In this document: piece after piece, positions 15,058-23,864 of the stretch
Position numbering within the stretch: position 1 is the stretch's first letter
Layout: each line of letters starts with the position of its first letter
Origin: Candidatus Omnitrophota bacterium
GTDB taxonomy: Bacteria; Omnitrophota; Gorgyraeia; 2-01-FULL-45-10
DNA length: 40,527 nt
Reading direction: 5' to 3'
Assembly (NCBI GenBank): GCA_030695905.1
Contig: JAUYOL010000035.1
Coordinates: 1-40,527, forward strand
The notes under the pieces: model-generated
Database searches by the model: none
What the model was told of the DNA's origin: nothing
The model's input: only the letters and a program-made list of their open reading frames with translations
Position numbers and translations under genes: made by a program

Positions 15058-17529
15058 ATGTTGATGACGATAAAACAAAAAATAACAACCATAATATGCT
15101 CTGCTACGTTACTGATAATTTTTATCGGAGCCGTATTGTCATATACCTTTGGCCACAATATATTGCACAATGTCATAGGACGGCAGTATACGCAGACATC
15201 CCAGTTGTTGGGAGATTATGTTGTGAAGAATCTCCTGGCGGAGATAGAGGATGCCAAAGCCTATACTACGCTGCCATTGTGGGTCGATGTTATCCAGGAC
15301 AGTAACTTAAAATATAAGAATATGGGCGCCGGAGAGATAAAATCTTATCTTGAGGACATGGACAAGAGGTGGTCCTCGGCACCAAAAGGAGATCCTATTT
15401 TTTGGGGGTATTTAGAGAATAGAGTCAGCGTAGCCATGAGAGATATAGCGGCCCTTAGAGAGACTGTGTCCGAGATTTCCATGACAGACAAACATGGCGG
15501 CCTTGTAGCGTCGTCTATGAAGACCACCAACTTTTATTACGCGGGCGAGAAATGGTGGCAGGAAGCGTACAATAATGGCAAGGGAAAGCTATATGTCGGC
15601 GATATAGAATTTGATAAATCCTCATTGCGCTGGGGCATAATCATAGCGTCTCCCGTTATTGGCGAAAAAGGCGAAGTAATAGGCATATGCAAGGACAATA
15701 TAGATATACAAAGACTATTTAGCGTCCTGGAAGTATTTAAATCGGGTAAAACCGGCCACGCGGTTTTAGTAGACGCCAAAGGTAATATTATATACCGTCA
15801 GGGTCTAAGACCCATGAGTATGAAATTTTTCAACACAGGAGAAATGAAGAAGTTATTATCCGGAAAAGAGAATTTTTTTGTTACAGATAAGGTGGCTGTG
15901 CATGACGGAAATTCATTTATCGCGTATTCTCTGGTTAAGCCGCCATTTCTTTCGGAAAGAGGCATAGAGTGGGTGGTTTTTATAGTCCAGGATCAGGCAG
16001 AAACGTTCGCCCCTTTATATAAATTCATAGGCCAGCTTGTATTGATAGCCATAATACTTATCATAATCACCATTCCCATAGGCGCGTTTTTCGGAGGAGT
16101 AATCGCCAAACCTATAAACCAATTGCATATAGCCACAGAGAAAGTCTTGTCCGGGGACTGGGATTATAAAATAGAGGTGCATACCGGAGATGAGATAGAA
16201 GGCTTCGCGAAAGTTTTCAAAAATATGATCGCGGATATAAAGGATAAGCAGACAAAGCTGGAAATTTTTTCACGAGGCCTCGAAGAAAAGGTCAAAGAGA
16301 GGACAAAGGAGCTTGCCGAAACGCAGGAAGCTACTTTGAATATATTGGAGGACCTGGAGGAGGCAAAGGCTACCCTTGAAAAATCGAATAAAGAGCTTAA
16401 GCAATTAGATCAGCTAAAATCAGACTTCGTATCCACCGTGTCTCATGAGCTTAGGACACCTCTGTCGATAATAAAAGAAGGCGTGAGTCTTGTCCTTGAC
16501 AGGGTGCCCGGCGAAGTAAATGAAAAGCAGGTAAAGATACTCGATATATCGAAGTTTAATATAGACAGGTTGGCGCGTATCATAGACAGTCTTCTGGATA
16601 TATCAAAAATAGAAGCGGGGAAAGTCGAGCTTAAGAGAAACCTGGTAAATATATCAGACATAGTAAGAGAGGTGGCGAGCTCTTTTGAGTTGAAGATAAA
16701 GGACAAGGGCCTTGAGTTTAAGCTGGACGTCGATAAGGATATCGGCAGTGTATACGCGGATCCCGACAGGATAGCGCAGGTGCTCATCAATCTGATAAAT
16801 AACGCTATAAAGTTTACATCTTCCGGATATATAGAAGTCGCCTGCAAGGATAAGGATGATGTTATCACGTGTTCTATTAAAGATACCGGCCCGGGGATAT
16901 CAAAAAGCGATATCCCAAAGTTATTCGATAAGTTTCAGCAGTTTGGCAGGCTCGCCGGCGCGGGTGAAAAAGGCACGGGCCTCGGCCTTTCGATAGCGAA
17001 GGGTATTATAGATATGCACAGCGGTGCCATTTCTGTCGAAAGCGAGCCTGGTATGGGGTCGCGTTTTATCTTTACGCTGCATAAGTATACGGAAGAGTCT
17101 CTTTTCGACGAGTATGCCGAGAAGGCCATAAAAGCCGCCGCGAAAAACAGGTCCAAAGTGTCTATAGCACTCGTCTGTGTGACATCAAAAGGTGAATCGT
17201 CCGACGCGTCATGGAAAAAAGGTTTTCACAACGCCATCAATGACTGCGCGAGGCTTATAAAAAATACATTACGCCGGCAGGGCGATGAACTTGTGAGTAA
17301 CGAAGGAGATATGATGGTGGTACTTGCCGACTGCAACAAGGAACATTCTATACTTGTCCGCCAAAGGCTGGAGCAGATTTTAGATAAGTGCCTGGGGGAA
17401 AAGAAGGTAAGAGATAAGCTGGATATAAAATATGGATGCGCCACATTTCCGGACGACGGCAAGGTGGGTAGGGACTTGATAGCTAAGGCACGTTTGGGCA
17501 ATTCCGCGGCGAAATCCGCTAAGGCATAA
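15058..17529 (+). CDS. Membrane sensor histidine kinase with degenerate GGDEF-like tail
   Basis: An 823-residue kinase. In order: membrane helix (about 12-34), large extracytoplasmic Cache-like sensor domain (about 38-320, with VSEISMTDKHGGLVASS and VDAKGNIIYRQG), second helix (about 325-352), HAMP, coiled coil, HisKA with His463 in SHELRTPLS, and HATPase (NNAIKFT, DTGPGIS, GTGLGLSIA). The last roughly 130 residues resemble a GGDEF fold (IALVCVTSKG, then GDMMVVLAD where GGDEF is expected, then YGCATFPDDG), without the active-site signature. An alternative ATG lies at 15064. The two receiver genes directly downstream are its likely partners. Confidence 0.88.
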   Translation: MLMTIKQKITTIICSATLLIIFIGAVLSYTFGHNILHNVIGRQYTQTSQLLGDYVVKNLLAEIEDAKAYTTLPLWVDVIQDSNLKYKNMGAGEIKSYLEDMDKRWSSAPKGDPIFWGYLENRVSVAMRDIAALRETVSEISMTDKHGGLVASSMKTTNFYYAGEKWWQEAYNNGKGKLYVGDIEFDKSSLRWGIIIASPVIGEKGEVIGICKDNIDIQRLFSVLEVFKSGKTGHAVLVDAKGNIIYRQGLRPMSMKFFNTGEMKKLLSGKENFFVTDKVAVHDGNSFIAYSLVKPPFLSERGIEWVVFIVQDQAETFAPLYKFIGQLVLIAIILIIITIPIGAFFGGVIAKPINQLHIATEKVLSGDWDYKIEVHTGDEIEGFAKVFKNMIADIKDKQTKLEIFSRGLEEKVKERTKELAETQEATLNILEDLEEAKATLEKSNKELKQLDQLKSDFVSTVSHELRTPLSIIKEGVSLVLDRVPGEVNEKQVKILDISKFNIDRLARIIDSLLDISKIEAGKVELKRNLVNISDIVREVASSFELKIKDKGLEFKLDVDKDIGSVYADPDRIAQVLINLINNAIKFTSSGYIEVACKDKDDVITCSIKDTGPGISKSDIPKLFDKFQQFGRLAGAGEKGTGLGLSIAKGIIDMHSGAISVESEPGMGSRFIFTLHKYTEESLFDEYAEKAIKAAAKNRSKVSIALVCVTSKGESSDASWKKGFHNAINDCARLIKNTLRRQGDELVSNEGDMMVVLADCNKEHSILVRQRLEQILDKCLGEKKVRDKLDIKYGCATFPDDGKVGRDLIAKARLGNSAAKSAKA

Positions 17530-17538
17530 GGAGGAACA

Positions 17539-17928
17539 ATGGCAAGAAAGATACTTGTTGTAGATGATGAAGTCGATTTCTTAGAAGTTATAAAAATAAG
17601 GCTGGAAGCAAACGGCTATAATGTTGTAACGGCCGGTAACGGCGAAGACGCGCTTAAAAAATTGAAGGATGAAAAACCGGACGCAGTTCTATTGGATATA
17701 CTTATGCCGGGCATAGACGGCCTCGAAGTTCTAAGAAGAATAAGGAAAATGGATGAGAACTTACCCGTTTATATAATAACGGCTTTTTCAACGGAAGAGC
17801 GTTTTAAAGTCGCTAATAAATTTGGAGCGTCAGGTTTTATTGTAAAGACCGACGATCTTGGCAAGCAGATAAAGAGCATTAACAGCGTCCTTGATATGGC
17901 CCAAAGATATCATGGGAAAAAAGAGTAA
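17539..17928 (+). CDS. Receiver-only response regulator
   Basis: A single CheY-like receiver domain, 129 residues, with acidic pair DDE in ILVVDDEVDF, phospho-acceptor Asp53 in LLDILMPGIDG, Thr in YIITAF and Lys in GFIVKTDD. The usual Lys-Pro is Lys-Thr here, so signalling at that loop may differ from typical receivers. There is no output domain. AAGGAGG stands 5 bases before the ATG, one of the strongest ribosome sites in the window. Its gene follows the kinase by 9 bases. Confidence 0.9.
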   Translation: MARKILVVDDEVDFLEVIKIRLEANGYNVVTAGNGEDALKKLKDEKPDAVLLDILMPGIDGLEVLRRIRKMDENLPVYIITAFSTEERFKVANKFGASGFIVKTDDLGKQIKSINSVLDMAQRYHGKKE

Positions 17929-17940
17929 AAGGCAAAATTT

Positions 17941-18309
17941 ATGAGCAAGAAGATTCTGGTTGTGGATGATGAGGTGCAGTTGGTGGAGATGCTTAAGATG
18001 CGCCTGGAAGCCACGGGCTATGGAGTTGTTTGCGCGTATGACGGGCAGGAGGCCCTTGAGAAGGCAAAGAAAGAGAAGCCGGATCTTATAATACTGGATC
18101 TGATGCTTCCGAAGATGGACGGATACAAAGTGTGCGGCTTGTTAAAAAATGACTCAAGATACGCCAAGATACCTATTATAATGTTTACGGCGCGGGCACA
18201 GGAAGAAGATATAGCGCTGGGTAAAGAGATGGGCGCTGAAGCATATATAACCAAGCCCTTTGATCCGAAGTTACTACTTGGCAAGATACAGGAATTAATA
18301 GGCGCTTAA
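17941..18309 (+). CDS. Receiver-only response regulator
   Basis: Second stand-alone receiver, 122 residues, with canonical residues: DDE in ILVVDDEVQL, Asp53 in ILDLMLPKMDG, Thr in IMFTARAQ, and the full KPF motif in AYITKPFDP. It resembles the PilH/DivK class that acts through protein contact rather than DNA binding. It lies 12 bases after the first receiver and just before the secretion ATPase, so the assembly motor or a kinase is a plausible partner. Confidence 0.92.
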   Translation: MSKKILVVDDEVQLVEMLKMRLEATGYGVVCAYDGQEALEKAKKEKPDLIILDLMLPKMDGYKVCGLLKNDSRYAKIPIIMFTARAQEEDIALGKEMGAEAYITKPFDPKLLLGKIQELIGA

Positions 18310-18341
18310 AGACACGCAGCGCATAGTTTAAGGAGCTATTT

Positions 18342-20033
18342 ATGGCGAGAGAAAAGAAGTCGCTTGGCGAGAGCCTTGTCGAAGAAGGCATAATAACTGC
18401 GGGACAATTAAAAAAAGCTCAGGAAGAAGAGGCCCGTAAGGGCGAGAGGCTGGTTAAAGCGCTCGTGCGCCTTGGTTTTATCGCCGAGGATGACCTCGTG
18501 ATGTTCTTAAGCAATAAATTGAACGTGCCCAGGATAGAGCTGAATAATTATTTGATAGACCCTAAGATTGTAGAGCTTGTTCCGGAAGCCCTGGCGAGAA
18601 AATATGAATTGATACCGGTGCTAAAAATAGGCAATCGTCTTACTTGTGTCATGATAGATCCATGGAACGTATTTGCGTTAGACGATATAAGGTCAAAAAC
18701 GGGTCTTATTATCGAGCCTGCCGTTTCTACTGAAGGAGAGATAAAAAAGGCGCTTAATGAATATTATGGCGCGAAGGGCAGCATGGAGGACCTGATAAAG
18801 TCGATAGATGAAGAAAAGCTCGGCGTCGCGGACGGAAAAGATATAGATGTAAAAAAACTTCAGGGTATTGTGGAAGAGCCCGTGGTGATAAAACTCGTGA
18901 ATATGATAATAATGAAGGCCATAGAAGAAAGGGCGAGCGATATACACGTGGAGCCGGAAGAAGAGACTTTAAAGACGCGCTTAAGAGTTGACGGCATGCT
19001 GCACGAAATAAGCTCTCCGCCCAAACATCTGCAGTCGGCGATAATTTCCAGGATAAAGATAATGGCGGACCTCGATATAGCCGAAAGGCGCGTTCCGCAG
19101 GATGGCCGGTTTACTATAAAGATGGGCGGCAAAGAGATAGACATGCGCGTCTCATGTGTCCCTACAATATACGGAGAAAATGTTGTGCTCCGCCTTCTTG
19201 ATTCATCAAGCGCCGTTATGAATCTCGAGGATCTGAGATTTTCAAAGGATATTCTTACTAAATTCGATAAGATTATCCGCAGGCCTCACGGGATAATACT
19301 TGTGACAGGGCCTACGGGGAGCGGCAAGACCACAACGCTTTACGCGTCCTTAAATAAGATAAACACCGAAGAGAAGAATATAATAACGATAGAGGACCCC
19401 GTCGAATATAAGCTCGAAGGGGTAAGGCAGATACAGATAAATACAAAAGTGGGTCTAACATTCGCGAATGGGTTGAGGTCTATCTTAAGACAGGACCCGA
19501 ATATAATAATGGTAGGCGAAATGAGAGACCGCGAAACTGCCGAGATAGCTATACAGGCCGCGCTTACAGGACATCTGGTATTTTCAACTCTTCATACAAA
19601 TGACGCGCCCGGAGCGGTTACAAGGATGATAGATATGGGTATGGAGCCATTTTTGGTGTCATCTTCTGTGATCGGAGTGCTCGCGCAAAGATTGGTGCGT
19701 ACCATATGTACGGAGTGTAAAGAAAAATATACGCCTACAAAAGAGGAATTAAAAGATATAGGAGTGGCGCAACCCGATAAATCAGAATTTTATCGCGGCA
19801 AAGGCTGCGCCAAATGCATGAATACCGGCTATAAGGGCAGGATCGGAATATATGAGCTTATGATTCCCGATGACCAGATACGCAACGCTATAATGGCGAA
19901 GGCCTCCACGGACGAGATAAGTAAATTGGCGCATAATGCCGGGATGATGGGTCTTAAAGATGATGGGATACAAAAGATAATGGCGGGCCTGACCACAGTA
20001 GCGGAAGTCTTAAGAGTAACTGAAGAAGGTTAA
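18342..20033 (+). CDS. gspE: GspE/PilB-type assembly ATPase
   Basis: Hexameric cytoplasmic motor that drives pseudopilus or pilus assembly, 563 residues. The N-terminal MshEN/T2SSE-N domain (about 5-150, starting SLGESLVEEGIITAGQLKKA) is of the kind that binds c-di-GMP in some relatives. The catalytic domain has Walker A GPTGSGKTTTLYA (about 323), Asp box IIMVGEMRDRETAE, HTNDAPGAVTRM and a tetra-Cys zinc site (CTEC and CAKC) near 460-490. It is complete and of usual length. No retraction ATPase (PilT) is nearby, which favours a secretion-type or non-retracting system. Confidence 0.93.
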   Translation: MAREKKSLGESLVEEGIITAGQLKKAQEEEARKGERLVKALVRLGFIAEDDLVMFLSNKLNVPRIELNNYLIDPKIVELVPEALARKYELIPVLKIGNRLTCVMIDPWNVFALDDIRSKTGLIIEPAVSTEGEIKKALNEYYGAKGSMEDLIKSIDEEKLGVADGKDIDVKKLQGIVEEPVVIKLVNMIIMKAIEERASDIHVEPEEETLKTRLRVDGMLHEISSPPKHLQSAIISRIKIMADLDIAERRVPQDGRFTIKMGGKEIDMRVSCVPTIYGENVVLRLLDSSSAVMNLEDLRFSKDILTKFDKIIRRPHGIILVTGPTGSGKTTTLYASLNKINTEEKNIITIEDPVEYKLEGVRQIQINTKVGLTFANGLRSILRQDPNIIMVGEMRDRETAEIAIQAALTGHLVFSTLHTNDAPGAVTRMIDMGMEPFLVSSSVIGVLAQRLVRTICTECKEKYTPTKEELKDIGVAQPDKSEFYRGKGCAKCMNTGYKGRIGIYELMIPDDQIRNAIMAKASTDEISKLAHNAGMMGLKDDGIQKIMAGLTTVAEVLRVTEEG

Positions 20034-20036
20034 AAG

Positions 20037-21299
20037 ATGAACAGGATCGTGGAGAATATACGCGGAAGACTTATTAATTCTCCCGTAAGGCGTTATTATA
20101 AATTAAAAGCGTCGTATTCTATAGCTGTGGAGCTTTTATCCGCGCTGGATCTCGAAGACGCTTTAAAGATATTAGTGAATAGGATAGCGTCTTATATGTC
20201 GGTAGAGATAGTTTCGATAATGCTTACCGATAATGATAAAAAACGGCTGGTTGTGAAGATAGCTAAAGGCCTCGACGAAAAGATAGTCAATGACGCGAGT
20301 ATTGAGATAGGAAAAGGTGTTTCCGGCTGGGTAGGAAAGACGGGCCAGTCGCTTTTGATAAAAGATATAACCAAGGATCCGAGATTTGCGCTCAAGGCCA
20401 GCGGGAAATATTATAATAATTCTTTACTAAGCGTGCCGCTTAAGATGCGCGGCAGGATAATCGGAGTTGTTAATGTCAATAACAAGGCGTCGAAAGATGT
20501 ATTCAGAGAATCAGACCTCGATCTACTAAACGCGATAGCGGATTTTGCCGCCATCGCGATAGAAGTCATAAAGCTGGAAGAGCAGATTTCAAAAAGCAAT
20601 AAAGACCACCGCGAACTTGTTTCAAATGTAGCCCATGATCTCAAGACCCCACTTGCCACTATAAAAGAGGCCATACTGCTGATGCTCGAAGGCGTCAGCG
20701 GACAGATCAATGAAAAGCAAAAAAAATATCTGGATATTTCCGCGGAGAATGTCGAGCGAATGGTCCATATGGTAGACGATATACTATTGTCGGATGATAC
20801 GCTATGCAGCCGGCAGAGTCTAAACAGGAATCTATTTAATGTCACAGATACCGCGAAGGGCATTATCGACTCGCTTGGGATAATCGCCAAAAAGAAGGGT
20901 ATCAAGTTAGGGGGTTATATTCCCGATAAAAGAATAGAGATATGGGGTGACCCCGACAAGCTTAATGAAGTTATAAGTAACCTTGTGGAGAATGCCATTA
21001 AATATAACAGGCCCGAAGGCCGCGTAGACGTTTCGCTGGAAGAAGATGAAAGATCCGTTACTATATCTGTGCGGGATACCGGTATGGGGATATCCAAGGA
21101 GGATATAGGAAAAATATTTGACAGATATTACCGCATTAACAGCGCAGAAAGAAAAGATGTTGCGGGCTCGGGGCTGGGCCTATCCATAGTGAAGAATATA
21201 GTAAATATGCACAAGGGGAATATTGCGGTTGAGTCCGAAAGCGATCATGGGACAAAATTTACAGTTACATTACCAAAAGACTTAAGGACATTGAGGTAA
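20037..21299 (+). CDS. Soluble GAF-domain histidine kinase
   Basis: A 420-residue cytoplasmic kinase with no membrane helix. A GAF domain (about 30-185, including GKGVSGWVGKTGQSL and SLLSVPLKMRGRIIGVVNV) is followed by HisKA with His200 in NVAHDLKTPLAT, and HATPase motifs NLVENAIKYN, DTGMGISKED and GSGLGLSIV. Its HisKA region is similar to that of the kinase at 15058, suggesting the two are related. It sits between the GspE and GspF genes with gaps of 3 and 4 bases, so it is co-produced with the secretion apparatus. It may signal to one of the receiver-only proteins. Confidence 0.9.
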   Translation: MNRIVENIRGRLINSPVRRYYKLKASYSIAVELLSALDLEDALKILVNRIASYMSVEIVSIMLTDNDKKRLVVKIAKGLDEKIVNDASIEIGKGVSGWVGKTGQSLLIKDITKDPRFALKASGKYYNNSLLSVPLKMRGRIIGVVNVNNKASKDVFRESDLDLLNAIADFAAIAIEVIKLEEQISKSNKDHRELVSNVAHDLKTPLATIKEAILLMLEGVSGQINEKQKKYLDISAENVERMVHMVDDILLSDDTLCSRQSLNRNLFNVTDTAKGIIDSLGIIAKKKGIKLGGYIPDKRIEIWGDPDKLNEVISNLVENAIKYNRPEGRVDVSLEEDERSVTISVRDTGMGISKEDIGKIFDRYYRINSAERKDVAGSGLGLSIVKNIVNMHKGNIAVESESDHGTKFTVTLPKDLRTLR

Positions 21300-21303
21300 A
21301 TAT

Positions 21304-22518
21304 ATGCCCACCTTTATTTATAAAGCGCGTGACACTACCGGAAGGGCCGTGAAGGGGAAGATGGAAGCTCCTGACAAGGCCCAGCTTATTGATAAACTCC
21401 ACAAGATGGGTTATATGCCCACTAAGGTATTTGAGATTAGACCCGGCATGGAGCTCGGCAGCATCCTGGACAGGTTTAAAAGGGCGAAGTCCGACGACAT
21501 GCTGATGTTTTATATACAGTTTTCAAATATGATAAATTCCGGGCTTACCATACTGATGTCGCTGTCAACCCTATCGAAGCAGATAGATAATAAGGCCTTG
21601 AGGGATTCTGTTGGAGAAGTGGGCAGGCAGATAGAAGGGGGTTCAACGCTTTCGGAAGCGCTCGCCGCCCACCCTAATATTTTTTCCAGATTATTTATTA
21701 ATATGGTGAAGGCCGGAGAGGCAAGCGGTACTCTCGATGCCGTATTGATGAGATACGCGATGTTTTTTGAGCACCAGGAAGATATAAAGGAAAAAGTTAA
21801 GAGCGCTCTATTTTATCCTGTGATACTTCTAACTTTTGGTATTATCGTTGTGCTTTTTATAGTAACTTTCGTAATTCCGCAGTTTGCCCAGATATATATG
21901 AAGGCAGGCGTGCGATTACCGATACCAACATTGGTGGTTTATAAGTTTGGGCTGTTTATAAAACATTACTGGTATGCAGGGTTCGCTATTGCGATAGCGG
22001 CTATACTTCTGATGAAGCTATACTCCAGGACAAGCAGGGGGGCCATTCTTATAGATACTATGAAACTGCGTCTTCCTATCGTCGGGCCGCTATACAAAAA
22101 AGTGGCAATATCCAGATTTGCAAGGACGCTCGGCACTCTTTTGGGCGCCGGCGTCCCCATACTTCAATCTCTTGATATAACCAGGGAAGTTGTAGAGAAT
22201 AAGATCCTTGAACAGGTAGTATCCGATGCCCGCCATTATGTCGAAAAAGGCGAACATCTTGCCGAACCATTAAAGGTAAGCAATGAATTTCCGACGGATG
22301 TGGTGCAGATGATCTCCGTGGGAGAGGAATCGGGCAATCTGGACGGCATGCTTAATAAAATTGCCGACTTCTATGACATGACGGTAAACTACGCGATAAA
22401 GAAGTTGACCACAGTGATAGAACCGATATTCCTGCTTATTTTAGGATGTATGGTAGGAGTTATTATGGCTTCGATGCTGATGCCTATATTTGACATGGTC
22501 AAGACGTTACGGCATTAA
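21304..22518 (+). CDS. gspF: GspF/PilC inner membrane platform protein
   Basis: Inner membrane platform of the secretion/pilus machine, 404 residues. It has the GspF N-terminus (MPTFIYKARDTTGRAVKGKMEA) and two repeated T2SSF domains, the first ending at the helix LLTFGIIVVLFIVTFVIPQF and the second starting near AISRFARTLGTLLGAGVPIL and ending in GCMVGVIMASMLMPIF. Signature sequences MVKAGEASGTLD and ISVGEESGNLDGML appear once in each repeat, as expected. Length is normal for the family. Confidence 0.94.
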   Translation: MPTFIYKARDTTGRAVKGKMEAPDKAQLIDKLHKMGYMPTKVFEIRPGMELGSILDRFKRAKSDDMLMFYIQFSNMINSGLTILMSLSTLSKQIDNKALRDSVGEVGRQIEGGSTLSEALAAHPNIFSRLFINMVKAGEASGTLDAVLMRYAMFFEHQEDIKEKVKSALFYPVILLTFGIIVVLFIVTFVIPQFAQIYMKAGVRLPIPTLVVYKFGLFIKHYWYAGFAIAIAAILLMKLYSRTSRGAILIDTMKLRLPIVGPLYKKVAISRFARTLGTLLGAGVPILQSLDITREVVENKILEQVVSDARHYVEKGEHLAEPLKVSNEFPTDVVQMISVGEESGNLDGMLNKIADFYDMTVNYAIKKLTTVIEPIFLLILGCMVGVIMASMLMPIFDMVKTLRH

Positions 22519-22557
22519 AGAAAATAATAAACAAAAAGAGAAAGGAGACAAAGAAAA

Positions 22558-22992
22558 ATGTTTTCAAGAAAAGGTTTTACAATTTTGGAGTTATTGATAG
22601 TAATAGCGGTTATAGCGATACTGGTAGGCATCGCCCTGCCGAGGTTTAGAGGAATGCAGGATGAAGGCAATATCGCGAAGGCCAAGGGCGAGTTAAGGAT
22701 GCTGCAGACAGCGGTAGAGAGCTACTACATACATAACAATAGCACTTTGCCGGCAACGACCGCGGCATTAACTACGGCAGTGCCGCAGATTGCGCCAACC
22801 GTATTGCCCACAGATCCGTTTGGCGGCGCAGCCTACGGATATAATCAAGGTACAACATTCTTTGTCCTGTATTCCGTAGGGCCCAGTCTTAACGGTGCGG
22901 CTACAATAAATGCCGCTGGAACGGTTACCGAGGTGAATGGCTCAAGCTGTGTTTACGTGACCAATGGCGGGCCAGTTGATACAACTCCGTAA
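22558..22992 (+). CDS. gspG: Major pseudopilin, GspG-like
   Basis: Prepilin-type protein, 144 residues. The leader MFSRKG is cut before FTILELLIVIAVIAILVGIA; the Glu at mature position 5 is present. The C-terminal half has the GspG pattern LPTDPFGGAAYGYN...FVLYSVGPS, which argues for a type II secretion pseudopilin rather than a major type IV pilin. A purine-rich GAAAGGAG element precedes the ATG, and the 39-base gap before it is longer than other gaps in the cluster, fitting higher expression. Two Ser/Thr-rich C-terminal segments follow the core. Confidence 0.88.
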   Translation: MFSRKGFTILELLIVIAVIAILVGIALPRFRGMQDEGNIAKAKGELRMLQTAVESYYIHNNSTLPATTAALTTAVPQIAPTVLPTDPFGGAAYGYNQGTTFFVLYSVGPSLNGAATINAAGTVTEVNGSSCVYVTNGGPVDTTP

Positions 22993-23008
22993 TTTTTCAT
23001 TTGTTTCT

Positions 23009-23371
23009 GTGCGAAATAGAAAAGGAGGATTTAGCCTGCTCGAAGTGTTGCTGGCCATCCTCCTTTTAGGCACAGGTCTTGTCGCTCTCCTGCAGGTGGT
23101 GAATGCGGGATTATTTGTGGGCGGCCAAAACGAAGATATGATAATAGCCGCGAATCTTGTCCAAGAGAAGATAGAAGAGTCAAGAAATGCTTTATTTTCT
23201 TCCGTGGTTTCCGAAGAAAAAGCCGTGGTTTCAGGATTTCCCGCATTTAATCGCCAGGTAGACGTGACGCCCCCTCAAACAGGACTTAAACAGGTTAGTG
23301 TTACGGCCTATTGGTCCGCGAGAAACGCAGAGACGAGCACAAATATGGTGACCTATGTTTCGGACATCTAA
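23009..23371 (+). CDS. Minor pseudopilin (GspI/GspH-like)
   Basis: Prepilin-type protein. The GTG at 23009 gives a short basic leader (VRNRKGG) before the cleavage motif FSLLEVLLAILLLGTGLVAL, with Glu at mature position 5. That is the usual leader length, so I prefer it to the in-frame ATG at 22964, which would add 15 residues and overlap gspG by 29 bases. Neither start has a clear ribosome site. The short mature domain contains QEKIEESRNA-like helix and beta strands (QVSVTAYWS), typical of GspI-type minor pseudopilins. It overlaps the next gene by 17 bases. Confidence 0.78.
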   Translation: MRNRKGGFSLLEVLLAILLLGTGLVALLQVVNAGLFVGGQNEDMIIAANLVQEKIEESRNALFSSVVSEEKAVVSGFPAFNRQVDVTPPQTGLKQVSVTAYWSARNAETSTNMVTYVSDI

Positions 23372-23864
23372 AGGCCTGACACTGATAGAACTGTTAATCT
23401 CTATCCTGCTTATATCTGTGATGCTGGGTGCCGTATGGCTGATATATAGCGCGGGCTTTAACGTATTCTATAGCCAGGTATCACGGTATGATATAAAGGA
23501 TCAGATGTCGCTGGCATACACAACTATGACGAGCGAGCTTCATCAGGCGACGGCTATAACAGCTGCTACGGCGACGTCGATTACGTTTACCGCGGATACT
23601 AATAGCGACGGGGTAAGCGAAACGATACAATATACTTGGGCGGGTACAGTTGGCGCGCCCTTGAATAGGGTAGTCGGCGCCACGACCACGGCTATGGTGC
23701 GCTCCGTTCAGAGTCTCGCATTTTCTTACTACAATACAAACAATGCCTTGCTTTCAATACCGGTAACTTTATCCAATGTACGCCTGGTTGCCGTGGATGG
23801 AACCGCTGTAAAGGCAGATGAAACGTTCCATCTGCGCACAAGCATTTATCTGCAGACTATATGA
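23355..23864 (+). CDS. Minor pseudopilin (GspJ-like prepilin protein)
   Basis: A 169-residue prepilin-type protein with leader MFRTSKG and cleavage motif LTLIELLISILLISVMLGAVW, where the first mature residue is Leu rather than Phe. The mature part carries the RYDIKDQMSLAYTTMTSELHQA helix and beta-rich domain found in GspJ/PilW-type minor subunits. The start overlaps the preceding gene and its stop overlaps the following GspK-like gene by 4 bases, so the three minor subunits are translationally linked. Confidence 0.82.
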   Translation: MFRTSKGLTLIELLISILLISVMLGAVWLIYSAGFNVFYSQVSRYDIKDQMSLAYTTMTSELHQATAITAATATSITFTADTNSDGVSETIQYTWAGTVGAPLNRVVGATTTAMVRSVQSLAFSYYNTNNALLSIPVTLSNVRLVAVDGTAVKADETFHLRTSIYLQTI

